From: Pseudomonadaceae bacterium
GTDB lineage: Bacteria > Pseudomonadota > Gammaproteobacteria > Pseudomonadales > Pseudomonadaceae
Length of the DNA: 64,000 nt
Assembly: GCA_900766265.1 (NCBI GenBank)
Contig: CAAFUS010000013.1
Location: 124,001-188,000 of the forward strand
Reading direction: 5' to 3'
Notes under the pieces: generated by a model
Database searches by the model: none
Told to the model about the DNA's origin: nothing
What the model saw: only the letters and a program-made list of their open reading frames with translations
Made by a program: the position numbers and the translations under genes
Shown here: positions 1 to 9,760 of the stretch, piece by piece
How the letters are laid out: every line of letters begins with the position of its first letter
Numbering within the stretch: position 1 is the stretch's first letter

Positions 1-104
1 AGGATCTCGGCGTGGGGCACGGCGGTGGCGGCGACGTTCAGTTGCTCGGAGGCATGGGCGGACAGGGCCGCGAAGGCCGCGACGGCCGCGAATAGCTTCT
101 TCAT
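1..104 (-). CDS. metQ: MetQ, methionine ABC transporter substrate-binding protein (5' part only)
   Basis: The first 34 codons of a minus-strand gene that runs off the left edge. The translation starts MKKLFAAVAAFAALSAHASE, a secretion signal, and continues into LNVAATAVPHAEIL, which closely resembles the mature start of Pseudomonas MetQ/NlpA-family binding proteins (VAATPVPHAEIL). It would bind D/L-methionine in the periplasm and deliver it to MetI-MetN. It lies 57 bases downstream of metI in the order metN-metI-metQ, the usual operon. Identification rests on a short stretch plus context. Confidence 0.85.
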   Translation of the reverse strand, partial: MKKLFAAVAAFAALSAHASEQLNVAATAVPHAEI

Positions 105-161
105 CGGTTCAACTCCTTTTCGAATGACCGAGGCGGCGCCCATGCGCCAGCCTCCTTGCGT

Positions 162-839
162 TCATTTGCGCGAGAAATGTACCACCAGCTTGTCGCCGAC
201 GGTTTGCAGGATCTGGACGAGCACCAGCAGCAGGACGACGGTCACGACCATCACATCCGGCTGATAACGCTGGTATCCGTAGCGCACCGCCAGATCCCCC
301 AGCCCGCCGCCGCCGATCAGGCCGGACATGGCGGTGTAGGAGACGAGGGTGATGGCGGTGACGGTGATGGCGGCGACTATGCCCGGCAGCGCTTCGGGTA
401 GCAAGGCGCTGGTGATGATCTGTCGGGTGCTGGCGCCCATGGCCTGTGTCGCCTCGATGATCCCGCGGTCCACCTCGCGCAGCGCGGTTTCCACCAGCCG
501 GGCGAAGAACGGCGTGGCGCCCACCACCAGCGGCGGTATCGCGCCGGCCACCCCCAGCGAGGTGCCGGTGATGACCACGGTGAAGGGAATCATCACGATC
601 AGCAGGATGACGAAGGGCACCGAGCGCAGGATGTTGACCAGCAGCGACACGAATCCGTAGAAGGCGCGCTGCTCGAACATTTGCCGCGGGCCGGTGAGGA
701 ACAGCAGCACCCCCAGCGGCAGGCCGAGCAGCACCGTGAACAGTAGCGAACCGCCGAGCATGGCGAGGGTGTCGAGGCTGGCCTGCCAGATCTCGTACCA
801 GTCGACGTTGGCGAACAGGGTGGCGAACAGCTCGTCCAT
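162..839 (-). CDS. metI: MetI, methionine ABC transporter permease
   Basis: A 225-residue inner-membrane permease of the methionine uptake transporter. It has about five hydrophobic segments and an EAA loop (around residues 130-150, ATQAMGASTRQI) that contacts the ATPase. Length and sequence are typical for MetI. Its ATG overlaps the stop codon of metN, so the two are translationally coupled, and metQ follows. No MetJ or SAM-riboswitch signal was recognised upstream of the operon. Confidence 0.95.
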   Translation of the reverse strand: MDELFATLFANVDWYEIWQASLDTLAMLGGSLLFTVLLGLPLGVLLFLTGPRQMFEQRAFYGFVSLLVNILRSVPFVILLIVMIPFTVVITGTSLGVAGAIPPLVVGATPFFARLVETALREVDRGIIEATQAMGASTRQIITSALLPEALPGIVAAITVTAITLVSYTAMSGLIGGGGLGDLAVRYGYQRYQPDVMVVTVVLLLVLVQILQTVGDKLVVHFSRK

Positions 840-1846
840 CAGCGCAGTACCTCCACGTGCACGTCGGCCGCTTCGAGGCGGCTCATGGCGGCCTGCAGGT
901 CACCGCCGATCAGCGCCAGGGTCAGCTGGCCATAGGGTGTGTCCTTGATCCGGTCGATGCGTCCGGCCAGGATGCTGTAGTCGACCCCGGTTTCCCGCGC
1001 CACCTGGCCGAGGAGCGGCGCGTAGGTGGCCTCGCCCTGGAAGGTCAGGCGCAGGATGCGCCCGGGCACATGGGCGAAGTCATCACGCTGCTCGTTTTCG
1101 TCGACCTGCTCGTCTTCCTGGACGAAGCGGCGCGTGGTGGGGTGCTGCGGATGCAGGAAGACATCGGCCACCGGACCCTGCTCTACGATCTGGCCGGCGT
1201 CCATGACGGCAACTCGGTCGCAGACGCGGCGAATCACGTCCATTTCGTGAGTGATCAGCACGATGGTCAACTTCAGTTCGCGGTTGATCTCGGCGAGCAG
1301 TTGCAGGACCTGGGCCGTGGTCTGGGGGTCCAGTGCGCTCGTGGCCTCGTCGCAGAGCAGGATGCTCGGTTCTGTGGCCAGCGCGCGGGCAATGCCGACC
1401 CGCTGCTTCTGTCCGCCGGAGAGCTGCGCCGGATACTTGCGTGCGTGGTCCCTGAGGCCGACCCGTTCGAGCAGCGCCGCCACCCGCGCCTCGATATCGG
1501 CGGAGGAGTGCCCGCCGGCCAGGCGCAGGGGCATGGCGACGTTGTCGGCGACGGTCTTGGAGCTGAGCAGGTTGAAGTGCTGGAAGATCATTCCGACCCG
1601 CTGGCGAAAGCGGCGCAGGCCGTTGGCGTCCAGGGCGGTGACGTCTTCGCCCTCGACCAGGATGCGCCCGCCGGAAGGTTCCTCCAGGCGGTTGATCAGG
1701 CGCAGCAGGGTGCTCTTGCCGGCGCCGGAGTGGCCGATCAGGCCGAACACTTCGCCAGCGGCTATTTCCAGGCTGGTCGGTTGTAGCGCGGGAATCTCGC
1801 GCCCTTCGACCCGGTAGGTTTTGTGGACGTGGTGGAATTCGATCAC
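839..1846 (-). CDS. metN: MetN, methionine ABC transporter ATPase
   Basis: A 335-residue ATPase that powers methionine import. Walker [10 protein letters not shown] lies near residue 38, the signature LSGGQKQR near 141, and Walker [13 protein letters not shown] follows. The C-terminal 70 or so residues fit the NIL (ACT-like) domain that binds methionine and inhibits transport when the cell is replete. It is the first gene of a metN-metI-metQ operon. Confidence 0.96.
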   Translation of the reverse strand: MIEFHHVHKTYRVEGREIPALQPTSLEIAAGEVFGLIGHSGAGKSTLLRLINRLEEPSGGRILVEGEDVTALDANGLRRFRQRVGMIFQHFNLLSSKTVADNVAMPLRLAGGHSSADIEARVAALLERVGLRDHARKYPAQLSGGQKQRVGIARALATEPSILLCDEATSALDPQTTAQVLQLLAEINRELKLTIVLITHEMDVIRRVCDRVAVMDAGQIVEQGPVADVFLHPQHPTTRRFVQEDEQVDENEQRDDFAHVPGRILRLTFQGEATYAPLLGQVARETGVDYSILAGRIDRIKDTPYGQLTLALIGGDLQAAMSRLEAADVHVEVLR

Positions 1847-2094
1847 GGACGGACCTTGTGGGTGCGGACTCTGGCAAAGCGGACCATTCTACCTGTTTTG
1901 CGCCGCGTCCCCACCGGTTGCGACGGGATGGCAGATCCGGGGCGATGGATAGGCGCTATGTGTCGCCCCGGAGGGTTAAAAACGGTCACGACCTACCCTT
2001 TGGCGGTCGCCTGGACATACAGCGGTAGCCGCCGAGCACGGCCCAAGGCGGGTAAGCCGTTGGGCTGGCCGGGGCGATGTGGCTGACGCCTCGG

Positions 2095-2112
2095 CCCGGC
2101 CGGCCGGGTTTT
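2095..2112 (+). terminator. Possible terminator-like GC palindrome
   Basis: A 14-base perfect palindrome (CCCGGCCGGCCGGG) followed by TTTT on the plus strand lies just beyond the 3' end of the aldo/keto reductase gene. The T-run is on the wrong strand for that gene and no plus-strand gene ends here, so it may be only a stable hairpin. The rest of 1847-2122 holds nothing else I can recognise apart from whatever promoter metN uses. Confidence 0.25.
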
Positions 2113-2122
2113 CCATGCGCGA

Positions 2123-3103
2123 TCAGCTGAAGCCGACCACCGGATGCGGCACGTAGGGCGCTTCGAGACGGGCGATTTCCTCGGCGTCGAGGTTCACCCC
2201 CAGGGCGGCGACCGCGTCGTCCAGATGCTCGGGCTTGGAGGCGCCGATGATCGGGGCGGTCACCCCGTCCTTCTGCGCCAGCCAGGCCAGGGCCACCTGG
2301 GCGCGGGGAATGCCGCGGCCGCGGGCGACGTCGCCGACCGCGCCGATTACCTGACGATCGGCCTCGGTGGCGGCGGTATAAAGCGTCTTGCCGAAGTCGT
2401 CGGTTTCGCTGCGGCGACTGCCGGTGTCGGGTTCCCGGGTCAACCGTCCGCGGGCCAGCGGGCTCCAGGGAATCACACCGATGCCCTGGTCGCGGCACAG
2501 CGGCAGCATTTCCCGCTCCTCCTCGCGGTTGAGCAGGTTCAGGTGGTTCTGCATGCTGACGAAGCGGGTCCAGCCGTGGCGCTCGGCGGTGAACAGCGCC
2601 TTGGCGAACTGCCAGGCGTACATGGACGAGGCGCCGATGTAACGTGCCTTGCCGGCCTTGACCACGTCGTGCAGCGCCTCGAGGGTCTCTTCCAGGGGCG
2701 TGCCGTAGTCCCAGCGGTGGATCTGGTAGAGGTCGACGTAGTCGGTGCCCAGCCGCTGCAGGCTTTCATCGATGGCGTTGAAGATCGCCTTGCGCGACAG
2801 CCCGCCGATGTTGGGGCGATCGCGCAGGGGGAAGTGCACCTTGGTCGCCAGCACGATCTCGTCGCGGCGGGCGAAGTCCTTCAGCGCCCGGCCGACAATC
2901 TCTTCGCTGGTGCCGTCCGAGTAACTGTTGGCCGTGTCGAAGAAGTTGATGCCCAGCTCCACTGCGCGGCGGATCAGTGGCCGGCTCTGATCTTCGGCCA
3001 AGGTCCAGGGATGCTTGCCGCGCTCGGGGATGCCATAGGTCATGCAGCCCAGGCACAGCTGCGAGACGCTCAGGCCGGTGCGGCCCAGTTTGCGGTATTG
3101 CAT
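2123..3103 (-). CDS. Aldo/keto reductase
   Basis: A 326-residue NAD(P)H-dependent oxidoreductase of the AKR superfamily, TIM-barrel fold. The catalytic tetrad is visible: Asp and Tyr in FFDTANSYSDG, Lys in LATKVHFP and His in YQIHRWDYG. The C-terminal IIGASKPEHLDDAV fits the cofactor-binding segment. It resembles the YajO/Tas-like group with broad aldehyde substrates; the natural substrate cannot be read from sequence. It lies 26 bases downstream of a second, damaged AKR gene in the same direction. Confidence 0.9.
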   Translation of the reverse strand: MQYRKLGRTGLSVSQLCLGCMTYGIPERGKHPWTLAEDQSRPLIRRAVELGINFFDTANSYSDGTSEEIVGRALKDFARRDEIVLATKVHFPLRDRPNIGGLSRKAIFNAIDESLQRLGTDYVDLYQIHRWDYGTPLEETLEALHDVVKAGKARYIGASSMYAWQFAKALFTAERHGWTRFVSMQNHLNLLNREEEREMLPLCRDQGIGVIPWSPLARGRLTREPDTGSRRSETDDFGKTLYTAATEADRQVIGAVGDVARGRGIPRAQVALAWLAQKDGVTAPIIGASKPEHLDDAVAALGVNLDAEEIARLEAPYVPHPVVGFS

Positions 3104-3129
3104 GGTGAGTCCTCCGGGGCGCGGCGGCC

Positions 3130-3956
3130 CTAGTGGGTTGCGTCGGGATGCTCGCCGGTGCGCAGGCCGCGCTCCAGGTCCAGCATCCGCTCGAGGTCAT
3201 CGGCGTCCAGCCTGAAATCGAAGATCGCCAGGTTCTCGGCCAGCCGCTGCGCCGATGCGGACTTGGGAAACACCACCAGCCCGTTGTCGACGTGCCAGCG
3301 CAGGACGATCTGCGCGGCGGTCTTGTCGTGCTTCCCTGCCAGTTCCAGCAGCAAGGGCTCCTTCAGGTAGTCGCCGCCCCGGGCCAGCGGGCTCCAGGAC
3401 TCGGTGACGATGCTTAAGGCTTCATGGAAGCGGCGCAGTTCGGCCTGCTGCATGAAGGGATGCAGCTCGATCTGGTTTATCGCCGGGGTCACCCCGGTTT
3501 CGTCGATCAGCCGCTGCAGGTGCGGGATCTGGAAGTTCGAGACGCCGATCGAGCGCGCCCGGCCCTGCACGCGCAAGTCGATCAGGCCCTTCCAGCTGTC
3601 GACGAAACGGTCCCTGGCGGGGCAGGGCCAGTGGATCAGGTAAAGGTCGACGTGCTCCAGCCCGAGGCGCTCGAGGCTGGCATCGAAGGCGCGCAGCGTC
3701 TCGTCGTAGCCCTGGTCGAGGTTCCACAGCTTGGTGGTGACGAAGAGGTCTCCACGAGGTACCTCACAGCCAGCTATCCCTTCGCCCACGCCGCGCTCGT
3801 TGTGGTAGATGGTCGCCGTGTCCAGATGCCGGTAACCCAGCCGGACCGCCTCGCAAACGACCGACGCGGCGCGATCGTCGGGGATTTGACAGGTGCCGAG
3901 GCCGAACTGCGGGATGACGTTGCCGTCGTTAGGGTCAGGTGCGGGACAGGGTTCAT
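3130..3956 (-). pseudogene. Aldo/keto reductase broken by a one-base frameshift
   Basis: The full reading of this AKR is MNPVPHLTL from the ATG ending at 3956, then in another frame DGNVIPQFGLGTCQIPDD and RHLDTATIYHNERGVGEG, leading into the intact remainder (VTTKLWN, DLYLIHWP, SVGVSNF-type segments) to the stop at 3130. The frames join if one A is restored near 3929-3931 (CTAACGAC read as CTAAACGAC). Without it the ATG frame covers only about 60 foreign residues. Either the gene is inactivated or the base is a sequencing error. The encoded enzyme would be a 2,5-diketo-gluconate-reductase-like AKR of about 275 residues. A downstream GTG at 3789 would omit the first catalytic Asp and Tyr. Confidence 0.8.
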
Positions 3957-4218
3957 GAGCACCTCGGATGGAGGGTTGTGGGTATCAGACCCCGGATCGT
4001 CGCCAGCGCTCAATCAGCTGGCTCATGGCGCGAAAGAACCGCGCCGTAGAGGCAAGTCAGTATGGTTCGCGTGGCGCCGGCCGTACTGGTGAACGAGGTG
4101 CGTCTTGTCTGTTGCGCGGTTTCCCGCCCGGCCTGCTGGTCGGCATCTGGACACGCTGCTCGGCACGCGGTGAGCCACCTGGTGGCGTTGGCTGGGCTGG
4201 ATCTAGGGGCGGCGGCCT

Positions 4219-4734
4219 TCAGCGGGCGCTGCCTGGCTGCAGGTCGCGCCAGTGCAGGAACAGGCGCAGGTCGAACTCGATTTGCGCGTAGCCCGGCAGC
4301 ATGTGCTCGCAGAGCTTGTAGAAGGCCCGGTTGTGGTCGCTCTCGCGCAGGTGCGCCAGCTCGTGCACCACGATCATCTGCAGGAACTCCGGCGCCGCCT
4401 CGCGAAACAGCGCGGCGACGCGGATTTCCTTCTTCGCCTTGAGCTTGCCGCCCTGCACCCGCGAGACCGCGCTGTGCAGGCCCAGCGCGCGGTGGGTGAG
4501 GTCGAGGCGGTTGTCGTAGAGCACCTTGTCGATCGCCGGCGCGCTCTTCAGATGCGCCTGGCGCAGCTGTTGCACATAGCCGTAGAGCGCCTTGTCGCTC
4601 TGGATCTCGTGCCGCCCGGGGTAGCGGGCGGCCAGGTAGTCGCCCAGGCGCTGTTCGGCGATCATCCGGACCACCTGCTGCTGCAGCGCTTCGGGATAGC
4701 CCTGCAGGTACTTGAGGGGAGGTGTGGGTTTCAT
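4219..4734 (-). CDS. DUF45/YgjP-like zinc metallopeptidase
   Basis: A 171-residue protein with a zinc-peptidase signature, HELAHLRESDHNRAFYKLC, near residues 124-142: the HExxH pair plus a downstream His in SDHNRAF, as in the YgjP-like (DUF45) group of M48-type peptidases. No signal peptide or membrane segment is evident, so it is probably cytoplasmic. The substrate is unknown. It stands alone; the roughly 260 bases between it and the upstream reductase contain no recognised gene. Confidence 0.8.
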   Translation of the reverse strand: MKPTPPLKYLQGYPEALQQQVVRMIAEQRLGDYLAARYPGRHEIQSDKALYGYVQQLRQAHLKSAPAIDKVLYDNRLDLTHRALGLHSAVSRVQGGKLKAKKEIRVAALFREAAPEFLQMIVVHELAHLRESDHNRAFYKLCEHMLPGYAQIEFDLRLFLHWRDLQPGSAR

Positions 4735-4780
4735 GGCGCGCAGTATGCCAGCGCCACGGCGGATCGGCTGCCAGGATGGG

Positions 4781-5566
4781 TCAGTTCTCGAAATCCGGCT
4801 CGCTGCGCTGCAACTGACGGCGCAGGCTATCCAGGTGCAGGCGCGCGCTTTCGGCGGCGCCGTCCTGCATCTGCCGGCTGGCGGCCGATGCTACCTCGGG
4901 TGGGACGCGCTTGAGCGGACGGCCGCTGGCCATCGCCTTGAGCTGCACCTCGGCGGCACGCTCGAGGTAATAGAGGTCGTCCCAGGCTTCGGCGATGCTC
5001 GGGCCGAGCACCAGCGGACCGTGGTTCTTCAGCAGCACGATGTCCTTTTCGCCAGCGGCGCGGGCAATGCGTTCGCCCTCGGCGTTGTCCAGCGCCAGGC
5101 CGTTGTAGTCTTCGTCCACGGCGATGCGGTCAAAGAACTTCAATGCGGTCTGCCCTGCCCAGGCAAGGAGTTGTCCTTCGAGCATGCACAGGGCGGTCGC
5201 ATTGGGCATGTGGGTGTGGAACGCCGCGGTGGCCCGCGGGTTAAGTCGGTGCAGCTGGGCGTGGATGTAAAACGCAGTCGCCTCCGGGCGTCCCTGGCCG
5301 AGCCGCACGTGGCCGTCGAAGTCGCAGATCAGCAGCGAGGAGGCGGTTACTTCGGCGAACGCCAGGCCATAGGGGTTGACCAGAAAAAGCTCCGGGTGCC
5401 CCGGCAACACGACGGAAAAGTGATTGCAGATGCCTTCGGCCAGGCCCAGGCGCGCGGCCATTCGAAAGCAGGCGGCCAGATCCAGGCGCGCCTCGCGGAT
5501 CGCGGGACTATCCAGGGCTGCGGTAGGCGCGGCGCTGCTACGGGGCGCTTCGAAGGCGTGGGCCAT
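4781..5566 (-). CDS. Class II aldolase/adducin-family protein
   Basis: A 261-residue protein of the class II aldolase/adducin fold. Candidate zinc ligands are the His pair in FHTHMPN (about residue 118) and the His in LLKNHGPL (about 185). Members catalyse retro-aldol or decarboxylation steps on hydroxylated carbonyl compounds. The ATG ending at 5566 was chosen because upstream residues are low-complexity and a GAGG precedes it. It is divergent from the class III aminotransferase, which suggests but does not prove a shared pathway. Confidence 0.85.
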   Translation of the reverse strand: MAHAFEAPRSSAAPTAALDSPAIREARLDLAACFRMAARLGLAEGICNHFSVVLPGHPELFLVNPYGLAFAEVTASSLLICDFDGHVRLGQGRPEATAFYIHAQLHRLNPRATAAFHTHMPNATALCMLEGQLLAWAGQTALKFFDRIAVDEDYNGLALDNAEGERIARAAGEKDIVLLKNHGPLVLGPSIAEAWDDLYYLERAAEVQLKAMASGRPLKRVPPEVASAASRQMQDGAAESARLHLDSLRRQLQRSEPDFEN

Positions 5567-5777
5567 GGCGGGGACCTCGGGCAATGAGCATAGGCGCAGC
5601 CTCGTCTGCCTGGCTGTCGCAGCCAAGGGCCAGTCGGGCTTGTCCCTCGGGACAGCTGACCCGTTGCCGTCACGCATCTGGCCCTACGTGGCCCTGCCGA
5701 TTGTTCCTAAGGTGAGCGCCACACGGGGCTGCCTGCCAGGTTGCTCCAGCCGTTCTCCATGCCTTCCCGAGGTCCGC

Positions 5778-7106
5778 ATGAGCATCCCAGCGCAGCCAAG
5801 CAACCAGTACGTCCATGATCTGGATCGTCAGCACGTGTTCCATTCCTGGTCGACCCAGGGCGCCCTCAATCCGCTGGTGATCGCCGGAGGGGCCGGCTGC
5901 ACGCTGTGGGATTACGAGGGCAAGCAGTACCTGGATTTCAGCAGCCAGCTGGTCAACACCAACATCGGCCACCAGCATCCTGCGGTGGTGGCCGCGATCA
6001 AGGCTCAGGCCGACACCCTCATCACCGTGGCACCGGCCACCGCCAATCTGATGCGCGGCGAGGCGGCCAAGCGCATCCTGGCTCGCGCCCCTGCCGGGTT
6101 CTCCAAGGTGTTCTTCACCAACGCCGGTGCCGATGCCAACGAGAACGCCATGCGCATGGCTCGGATCTACACCGGACGGGACAAGATCCTCTCGGCCTAT
6201 CGGTCCTACCATGGCAGCACCGGCGCGGCGATCGTGGCCACCGGCGATCCGCGGCGCGTACCGAACGAGTTCGCCCGTGGCCACGTGCACTTCTTCAACC
6301 CTTACCTCTACCGCACCGAATTCCACGCCAGCAATGAGGAAGAAGAATGCGAACGTGCCCTGGCGCACCTGCGCCGGGTGATCGAGTGCGAAGGTCCGGG
6401 CGCGGTCGCGGCGATTCTGCTGGAAACCATTCCCGGCACCGCGGGAATCCTGGTGCCGCCCAAGGGTTATCTGCCCGGCGTGCGCAAGCTGGCCAACGAA
6501 TACGGCATTCTGCTGATCTTCGATGAGGTGATGGCCGGCTTTGGCCGCACCGGCAGCTGGCTGGCGCTGGACCATTTCGACGCCGTGCCGGACCTGATCT
6601 GTTTCGCCAAAGGCGTGAACTCGGGTTACGTGCCGGCAGGCGGCGTGATGATCTCCAAGCCGATCTGCGACTACTTCGACAGTCATTTCTTCCCCGGCGG
6701 GCTGACCTATTCCGGCCATCCGCTGGCGATGGCGGCCATCGTCGCCACGCTCGATGCGATGAGCGAAGAGGGCATGGTCGACAATGCCCGACGTATCGGC
6801 CAGGAGCTGCTAGGGCCGGGGCTGCAACGCCTCGCCGAGCGCCATCGGCTGATCGGAGAGGTACGGGGTATCGGGCTGTTCTGGGCCCTGGAGTTCGTCT
6901 GCGACGCGCGGCTACGCACGCCACTCGCCGGTCCGCTGGTAGCGCAGATGAAAGCCGCCTTCGCCGCTCGCGGGCTGCTCACCTTCACGGTGGAGAACCG
7001 GCTGCACGTGGTACCGCCGTGCATCGTCAACGCCGCCCAGGTGGAAGAGGCGCTGGCGATCCTTGACGAGGTGATTGGCGAGTTCTCCGCACGCCACGCG
7101 GCCTGA
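5778..7106 (+). CDS. Class III PLP-dependent aminotransferase
   Basis: A 442-residue fold-type I aminotransferase of the omega-amine/beta-alanine/taurine transaminase type. The family features are TNAGADANENAMRMAR, the cofactor Asp in LLIFDEVMAGFGRTG, and the Schiff-base Lys278 in CFAKGVNSG. It would move an amino group from an amine or omega-amino acid to pyruvate or another keto acid. ATG 5778 gives the natural N-terminus. It converges on the MocR-type regulator 8 bases downstream and is near an amino-acid importer, so an amine or amino-acid substrate taken up from outside is likely. Confidence 0.9.
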   Translation: MSIPAQPSNQYVHDLDRQHVFHSWSTQGALNPLVIAGGAGCTLWDYEGKQYLDFSSQLVNTNIGHQHPAVVAAIKAQADTLITVAPATANLMRGEAAKRILARAPAGFSKVFFTNAGADANENAMRMARIYTGRDKILSAYRSYHGSTGAAIVATGDPRRVPNEFARGHVHFFNPYLYRTEFHASNEEEECERALAHLRRVIECEGPGAVAAILLETIPGTAGILVPPKGYLPGVRKLANEYGILLIFDEVMAGFGRTGSWLALDHFDAVPDLICFAKGVNSGYVPAGGVMISKPICDYFDSHFFPGGLTYSGHPLAMAAIVATLDAMSEEGMVDNARRIGQELLGPGLQRLAERHRLIGEVRGIGLFWALEFVCDARLRTPLAGPLVAQMKAAFAARGLLTFTVENRLHVVPPCIVNAAQVEEALAILDEVIGEFSARHAA

Positions 7107-7114
7107 GCCGGCCG

Positions 7115-8608
7115 TCACTGTATCGCGAGGCTGTCGGCCAGACGCTGGATGCCGGGGCGGATACGCTCCAGGTCGATGGCATTGAAGCCCAGGCGAAAGT
7201 AGTGCCCGGGCGGGCGTTCGTCGAAGAAGAATTGCGAACCCGGCTCGATCAGCACGCTGTGCTGTGCCGCCGCCCAGGCCAGTTTTTGGGTGTCGACCCC
7301 ATCGGGCGCACTGAGCCAGAAGGCGCTGGCCCCTGCGCCGCCCACATGACGGCAGCCATCGAGAGTGTCATCCAGCGCCTGGCGCAGCGCTTCGCGGCGG
7401 CGGCTGTGCTCGTCGCGAAAGCGGCGCAGGTGGGCATCGTAATGACCCTGGGCGAGAAACTGGGCGAGCATGCGCTGGTTGTTCAGGGGCGGATGGCGGT
7501 ACATCAGCCGGCGCAGCGCACGCAGTTCGTCGATGAGCTCGGCGTCTGCCACCAGATAGCCCAGACGCAGCCCCGGCGAGAACGCCTTCGACATACTGCT
7601 CATGTAAATGATCCGACCGCTGCTGTCGCTGGCCTTCAGGGCCGGCTGCGGGCGGTTGTCCAGGTTCAGCTCGGCGTCGTAGTCGTCCTCGATCACCACC
7701 TGATCATGGCGGCGGATCATCGCCAGCAGCTCTCGGCGCCGCGCACTGCTCATGTTGACGCCGGTCGGCACCTGGTGGCCGGGCGTTACGTAGAGGTAGT
7801 TGCAGCCGCTCAGGCGCTCGTCGATCACCAGCCCTTCGGCGTCCACGTCCTGCATCTGGATCTCGGCACCCTGCAGGTCGAAGATGTTCCAGGCGTCGCG
7901 ATACCCAGGGTTCTCCATGCCGACCCTGATGCCTTTACCCATCAGCAGCGTGCTCAGCAGGTAGAGCGCGTTCTGTGAGCCGAGTGTCACCAAGATTTCC
8001 TCAGGCCTGGCCCAGATGCCGCGTTTGGGCAATACCCGGGTGCGCAGCTGTTCGATCAGCGTTGCGTCGTCCTGGTCGAAGCGGTCACCGGTCCAGGCCC
8101 GGTTGCTTTCGCTGCGCAGGGTATCTCGTGAAACCTCGCGCCAGCGTTCGAGGGGAAACAGATCGGCTATCGGCTGGCCGTAGATGAATGGATAGGTGAA
8201 GCGTGGCCAGTTGCTCGGGCGCAGCACGCCAGGGCGCAGGCTCGGCTGCATGCGAAAGCGGCTGCTCCAGTCCGGTGCAGGTTCGGCTTCCGTTGCGCTG
8301 TGTACGGACAGTGGACGAGGCGCGGTGCTGGGCGCAGCGGCGTGCTCGCCCGTGCCGCAATAATCCGGGTGCAGGTAATAGCCGCTGCGCGGGCGGCTGA
8401 CCAGATAGCCGTTGTCGAGCAGGCTCTCGTAGACCAGTGCCACGGTGTTGCGCGAGATGGCCAGCTGCTGCGAGAGCCGCCGACAGGAAGGTAAGGGTTC
8501 GTCGGCCGGGAAGGCGCCGGCCAGGATCGCCGAGACCAGCGACTCGCGCAGTTGCTCCTGCAGGCCACGGCGGTGGTCGAAGTCCAGGTGGAAGAAATGA
8601 TCGATCAT
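7115..8608 (-). CDS. MocR/GabR-type regulator (GntR HTH fused to aminotransferase-like domain)
   Basis: A 497-residue two-domain regulator. Residues 1-80 form a GntR winged helix (LPSCRRLSQQLAISRNTV, then LVSRPRSGYYL). Residues 125-497 resemble a fold-type I aminotransferase, with the PLP lysine at 341 in SSMSKAFSPGLRLGY and the partner Asp in VIEDDYDAE. Such proteins use PLP and an amino compound as a signal. It is divergent from the ABC importer and convergent with the class III aminotransferase, so these are its probable targets. The ATG ending at 8608 aligns with the normal start. Confidence 0.92.
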   Translation of the reverse strand: MIDHFFHLDFDHRRGLQEQLRESLVSAILAGAFPADEPLPSCRRLSQQLAISRNTVALVYESLLDNGYLVSRPRSGYYLHPDYCGTGEHAAAPSTAPRPLSVHSATEAEPAPDWSSRFRMQPSLRPGVLRPSNWPRFTYPFIYGQPIADLFPLERWREVSRDTLRSESNRAWTGDRFDQDDATLIEQLRTRVLPKRGIWARPEEILVTLGSQNALYLLSTLLMGKGIRVGMENPGYRDAWNIFDLQGAEIQMQDVDAEGLVIDERLSGCNYLYVTPGHQVPTGVNMSSARRRELLAMIRRHDQVVIEDDYDAELNLDNRPQPALKASDSSGRIIYMSSMSKAFSPGLRLGYLVADAELIDELRALRRLMYRHPPLNNQRMLAQFLAQGHYDAHLRRFRDEHSRRREALRQALDDTLDGCRHVGGAGASAFWLSAPDGVDTQKLAWAAAQHSVLIEPGSQFFFDERPPGHYFRLGFNAIDLERIRPGIQRLADSLAIQ

Positions 8609-8792
8609 GCGTGGTCTCCCATAATCCGACAAACCGGTCGAAGCAAGAATCGAACCGTGGCATGCACTGGCCAGTCGACTACTGGCAACTGCACCTATCG
8701 CTGCGCCAGCCTGGCTCTCTATGGTGAAAGCGCCACTACCCCGGCGCCCGACCCAGCGTCCGCGCCGCCATCCGCGATACAGGGAGCAGCAG

Positions 8793-9701
8793 ATGACACA
8801 CGCCGGCATCGATTCGATCTTCGCTTTGCAACCCGCCCGCCGCCTGTTGCGCGGGCTGGCCCTGCTGACACTGGGCAGCTGCCTTCTGGCCGGTTCGCTG
8901 AGCGCCCACGCCGACCTCGCCGACGCGAAGAAGCGCGGCTATATCACCGCCGCCACCGAGGACGACTACGCGCCGTTCAACTTCATCGTCGACGGCAAGC
9001 CGCAGGGTTTCCACAGCGACTTGCTGGTGGAGCTCAAGGCCTATGCGAAGAAGTCCAACCTCGACGTGCGCCAGGAAATACTGCCCTGGACCGGGCTGCT
9101 GGCCTCGGTGTCGTCCGGCCAGTACGACATGGCCTTCACCGGGGCGTTGGTGACCGATGACCGGCTGCGGGTGTTCAATTTCTCGCCCCCGTTTGCCTCG
9201 GCGCAGCACTATTTCGTCAAGCGCGCCAAAGACGACAGCATCACCGACATCGCCAGCCTCAGCGGCAAGAGCGTCGGCGTACAGGCCGGCAGTGCCCTCC
9301 TGGCGCGGCTGCCGGAGCTTAAGGCAATGCTAGCCGAGACCGGCGGCGAGATGGGTGAGGTCCGGGAATATCCCTCCTATCCGGAAATCTATGCGGACTT
9401 GGCTAACGGCCGCCTGGATATCGCCGTGAATGCGGTCATCTCGGTCAACGATCTGGTCAAGGCCCGCGGTGATGTGTTCGCCAAAGGGTTGCCGGTTTCG
9501 GGTAACGGCTTCGCGGCCTGGCCGGTGCCCAAGAACAGCCCCGAGCTGCTGAAATTCCTTACCGGGTTCATGGATGACATCCGCGCCAGCGGCAAGCTCG
9601 CCGAGCTGCAGACCAAGTGGTTCGGCGAGGCGTTTGCGGACTTGCCGGTCGAGCCGATTACGAGCGTCGATCAATTCCATTCGCTGGCCGGCATGAAGTG
9701 A
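8793..9701 (+). CDS. Polar amino-acid ABC transporter substrate-binding protein
   Basis: A 302-residue periplasmic binding protein (SBP_bac_3 type). A long N-region and hydrophobic core (GLALLTLGSCLLAGSLSAHA) form a signal peptide. The mature part has the usual EDDYAPFNF, GFHSDLL, GQYDMAFTG and LSGKSVGVQAGS blocks. GGGAG precedes ATG 8793. It is followed by two permeases and an ATPase in the same direction, giving a complete importer. The ligand is a polar amino acid or a related amine; the exact one is not readable. Confidence 0.92.
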   Translation: MTHAGIDSIFALQPARRLLRGLALLTLGSCLLAGSLSAHADLADAKKRGYITAATEDDYAPFNFIVDGKPQGFHSDLLVELKAYAKKSNLDVRQEILPWTGLLASVSSGQYDMAFTGALVTDDRLRVFNFSPPFASAQHYFVKRAKDDSITDIASLSGKSVGVQAGSALLARLPELKAMLAETGGEMGEVREYPSYPEIYADLANGRLDIAVNAVISVNDLVKARGDVFAKGLPVSGNGFAAWPVPKNSPELLKFLTGFMDDIRASGKLAELQTKWFGEAFADLPVEPITSVDQFHSLAGMK

Positions 9702-9760
9702 CGACAGCGCGCATCACCCGGTGCGATGCCGGGTGACGCATTCACGAACAAGGAGCTGCG

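Noticed and set aside
1847..2122. SAM riboswitch or MetJ box upstream of metN
   Set aside because: No riboswitch-like conserved blocks or tandem 8-base Met boxes could be found.
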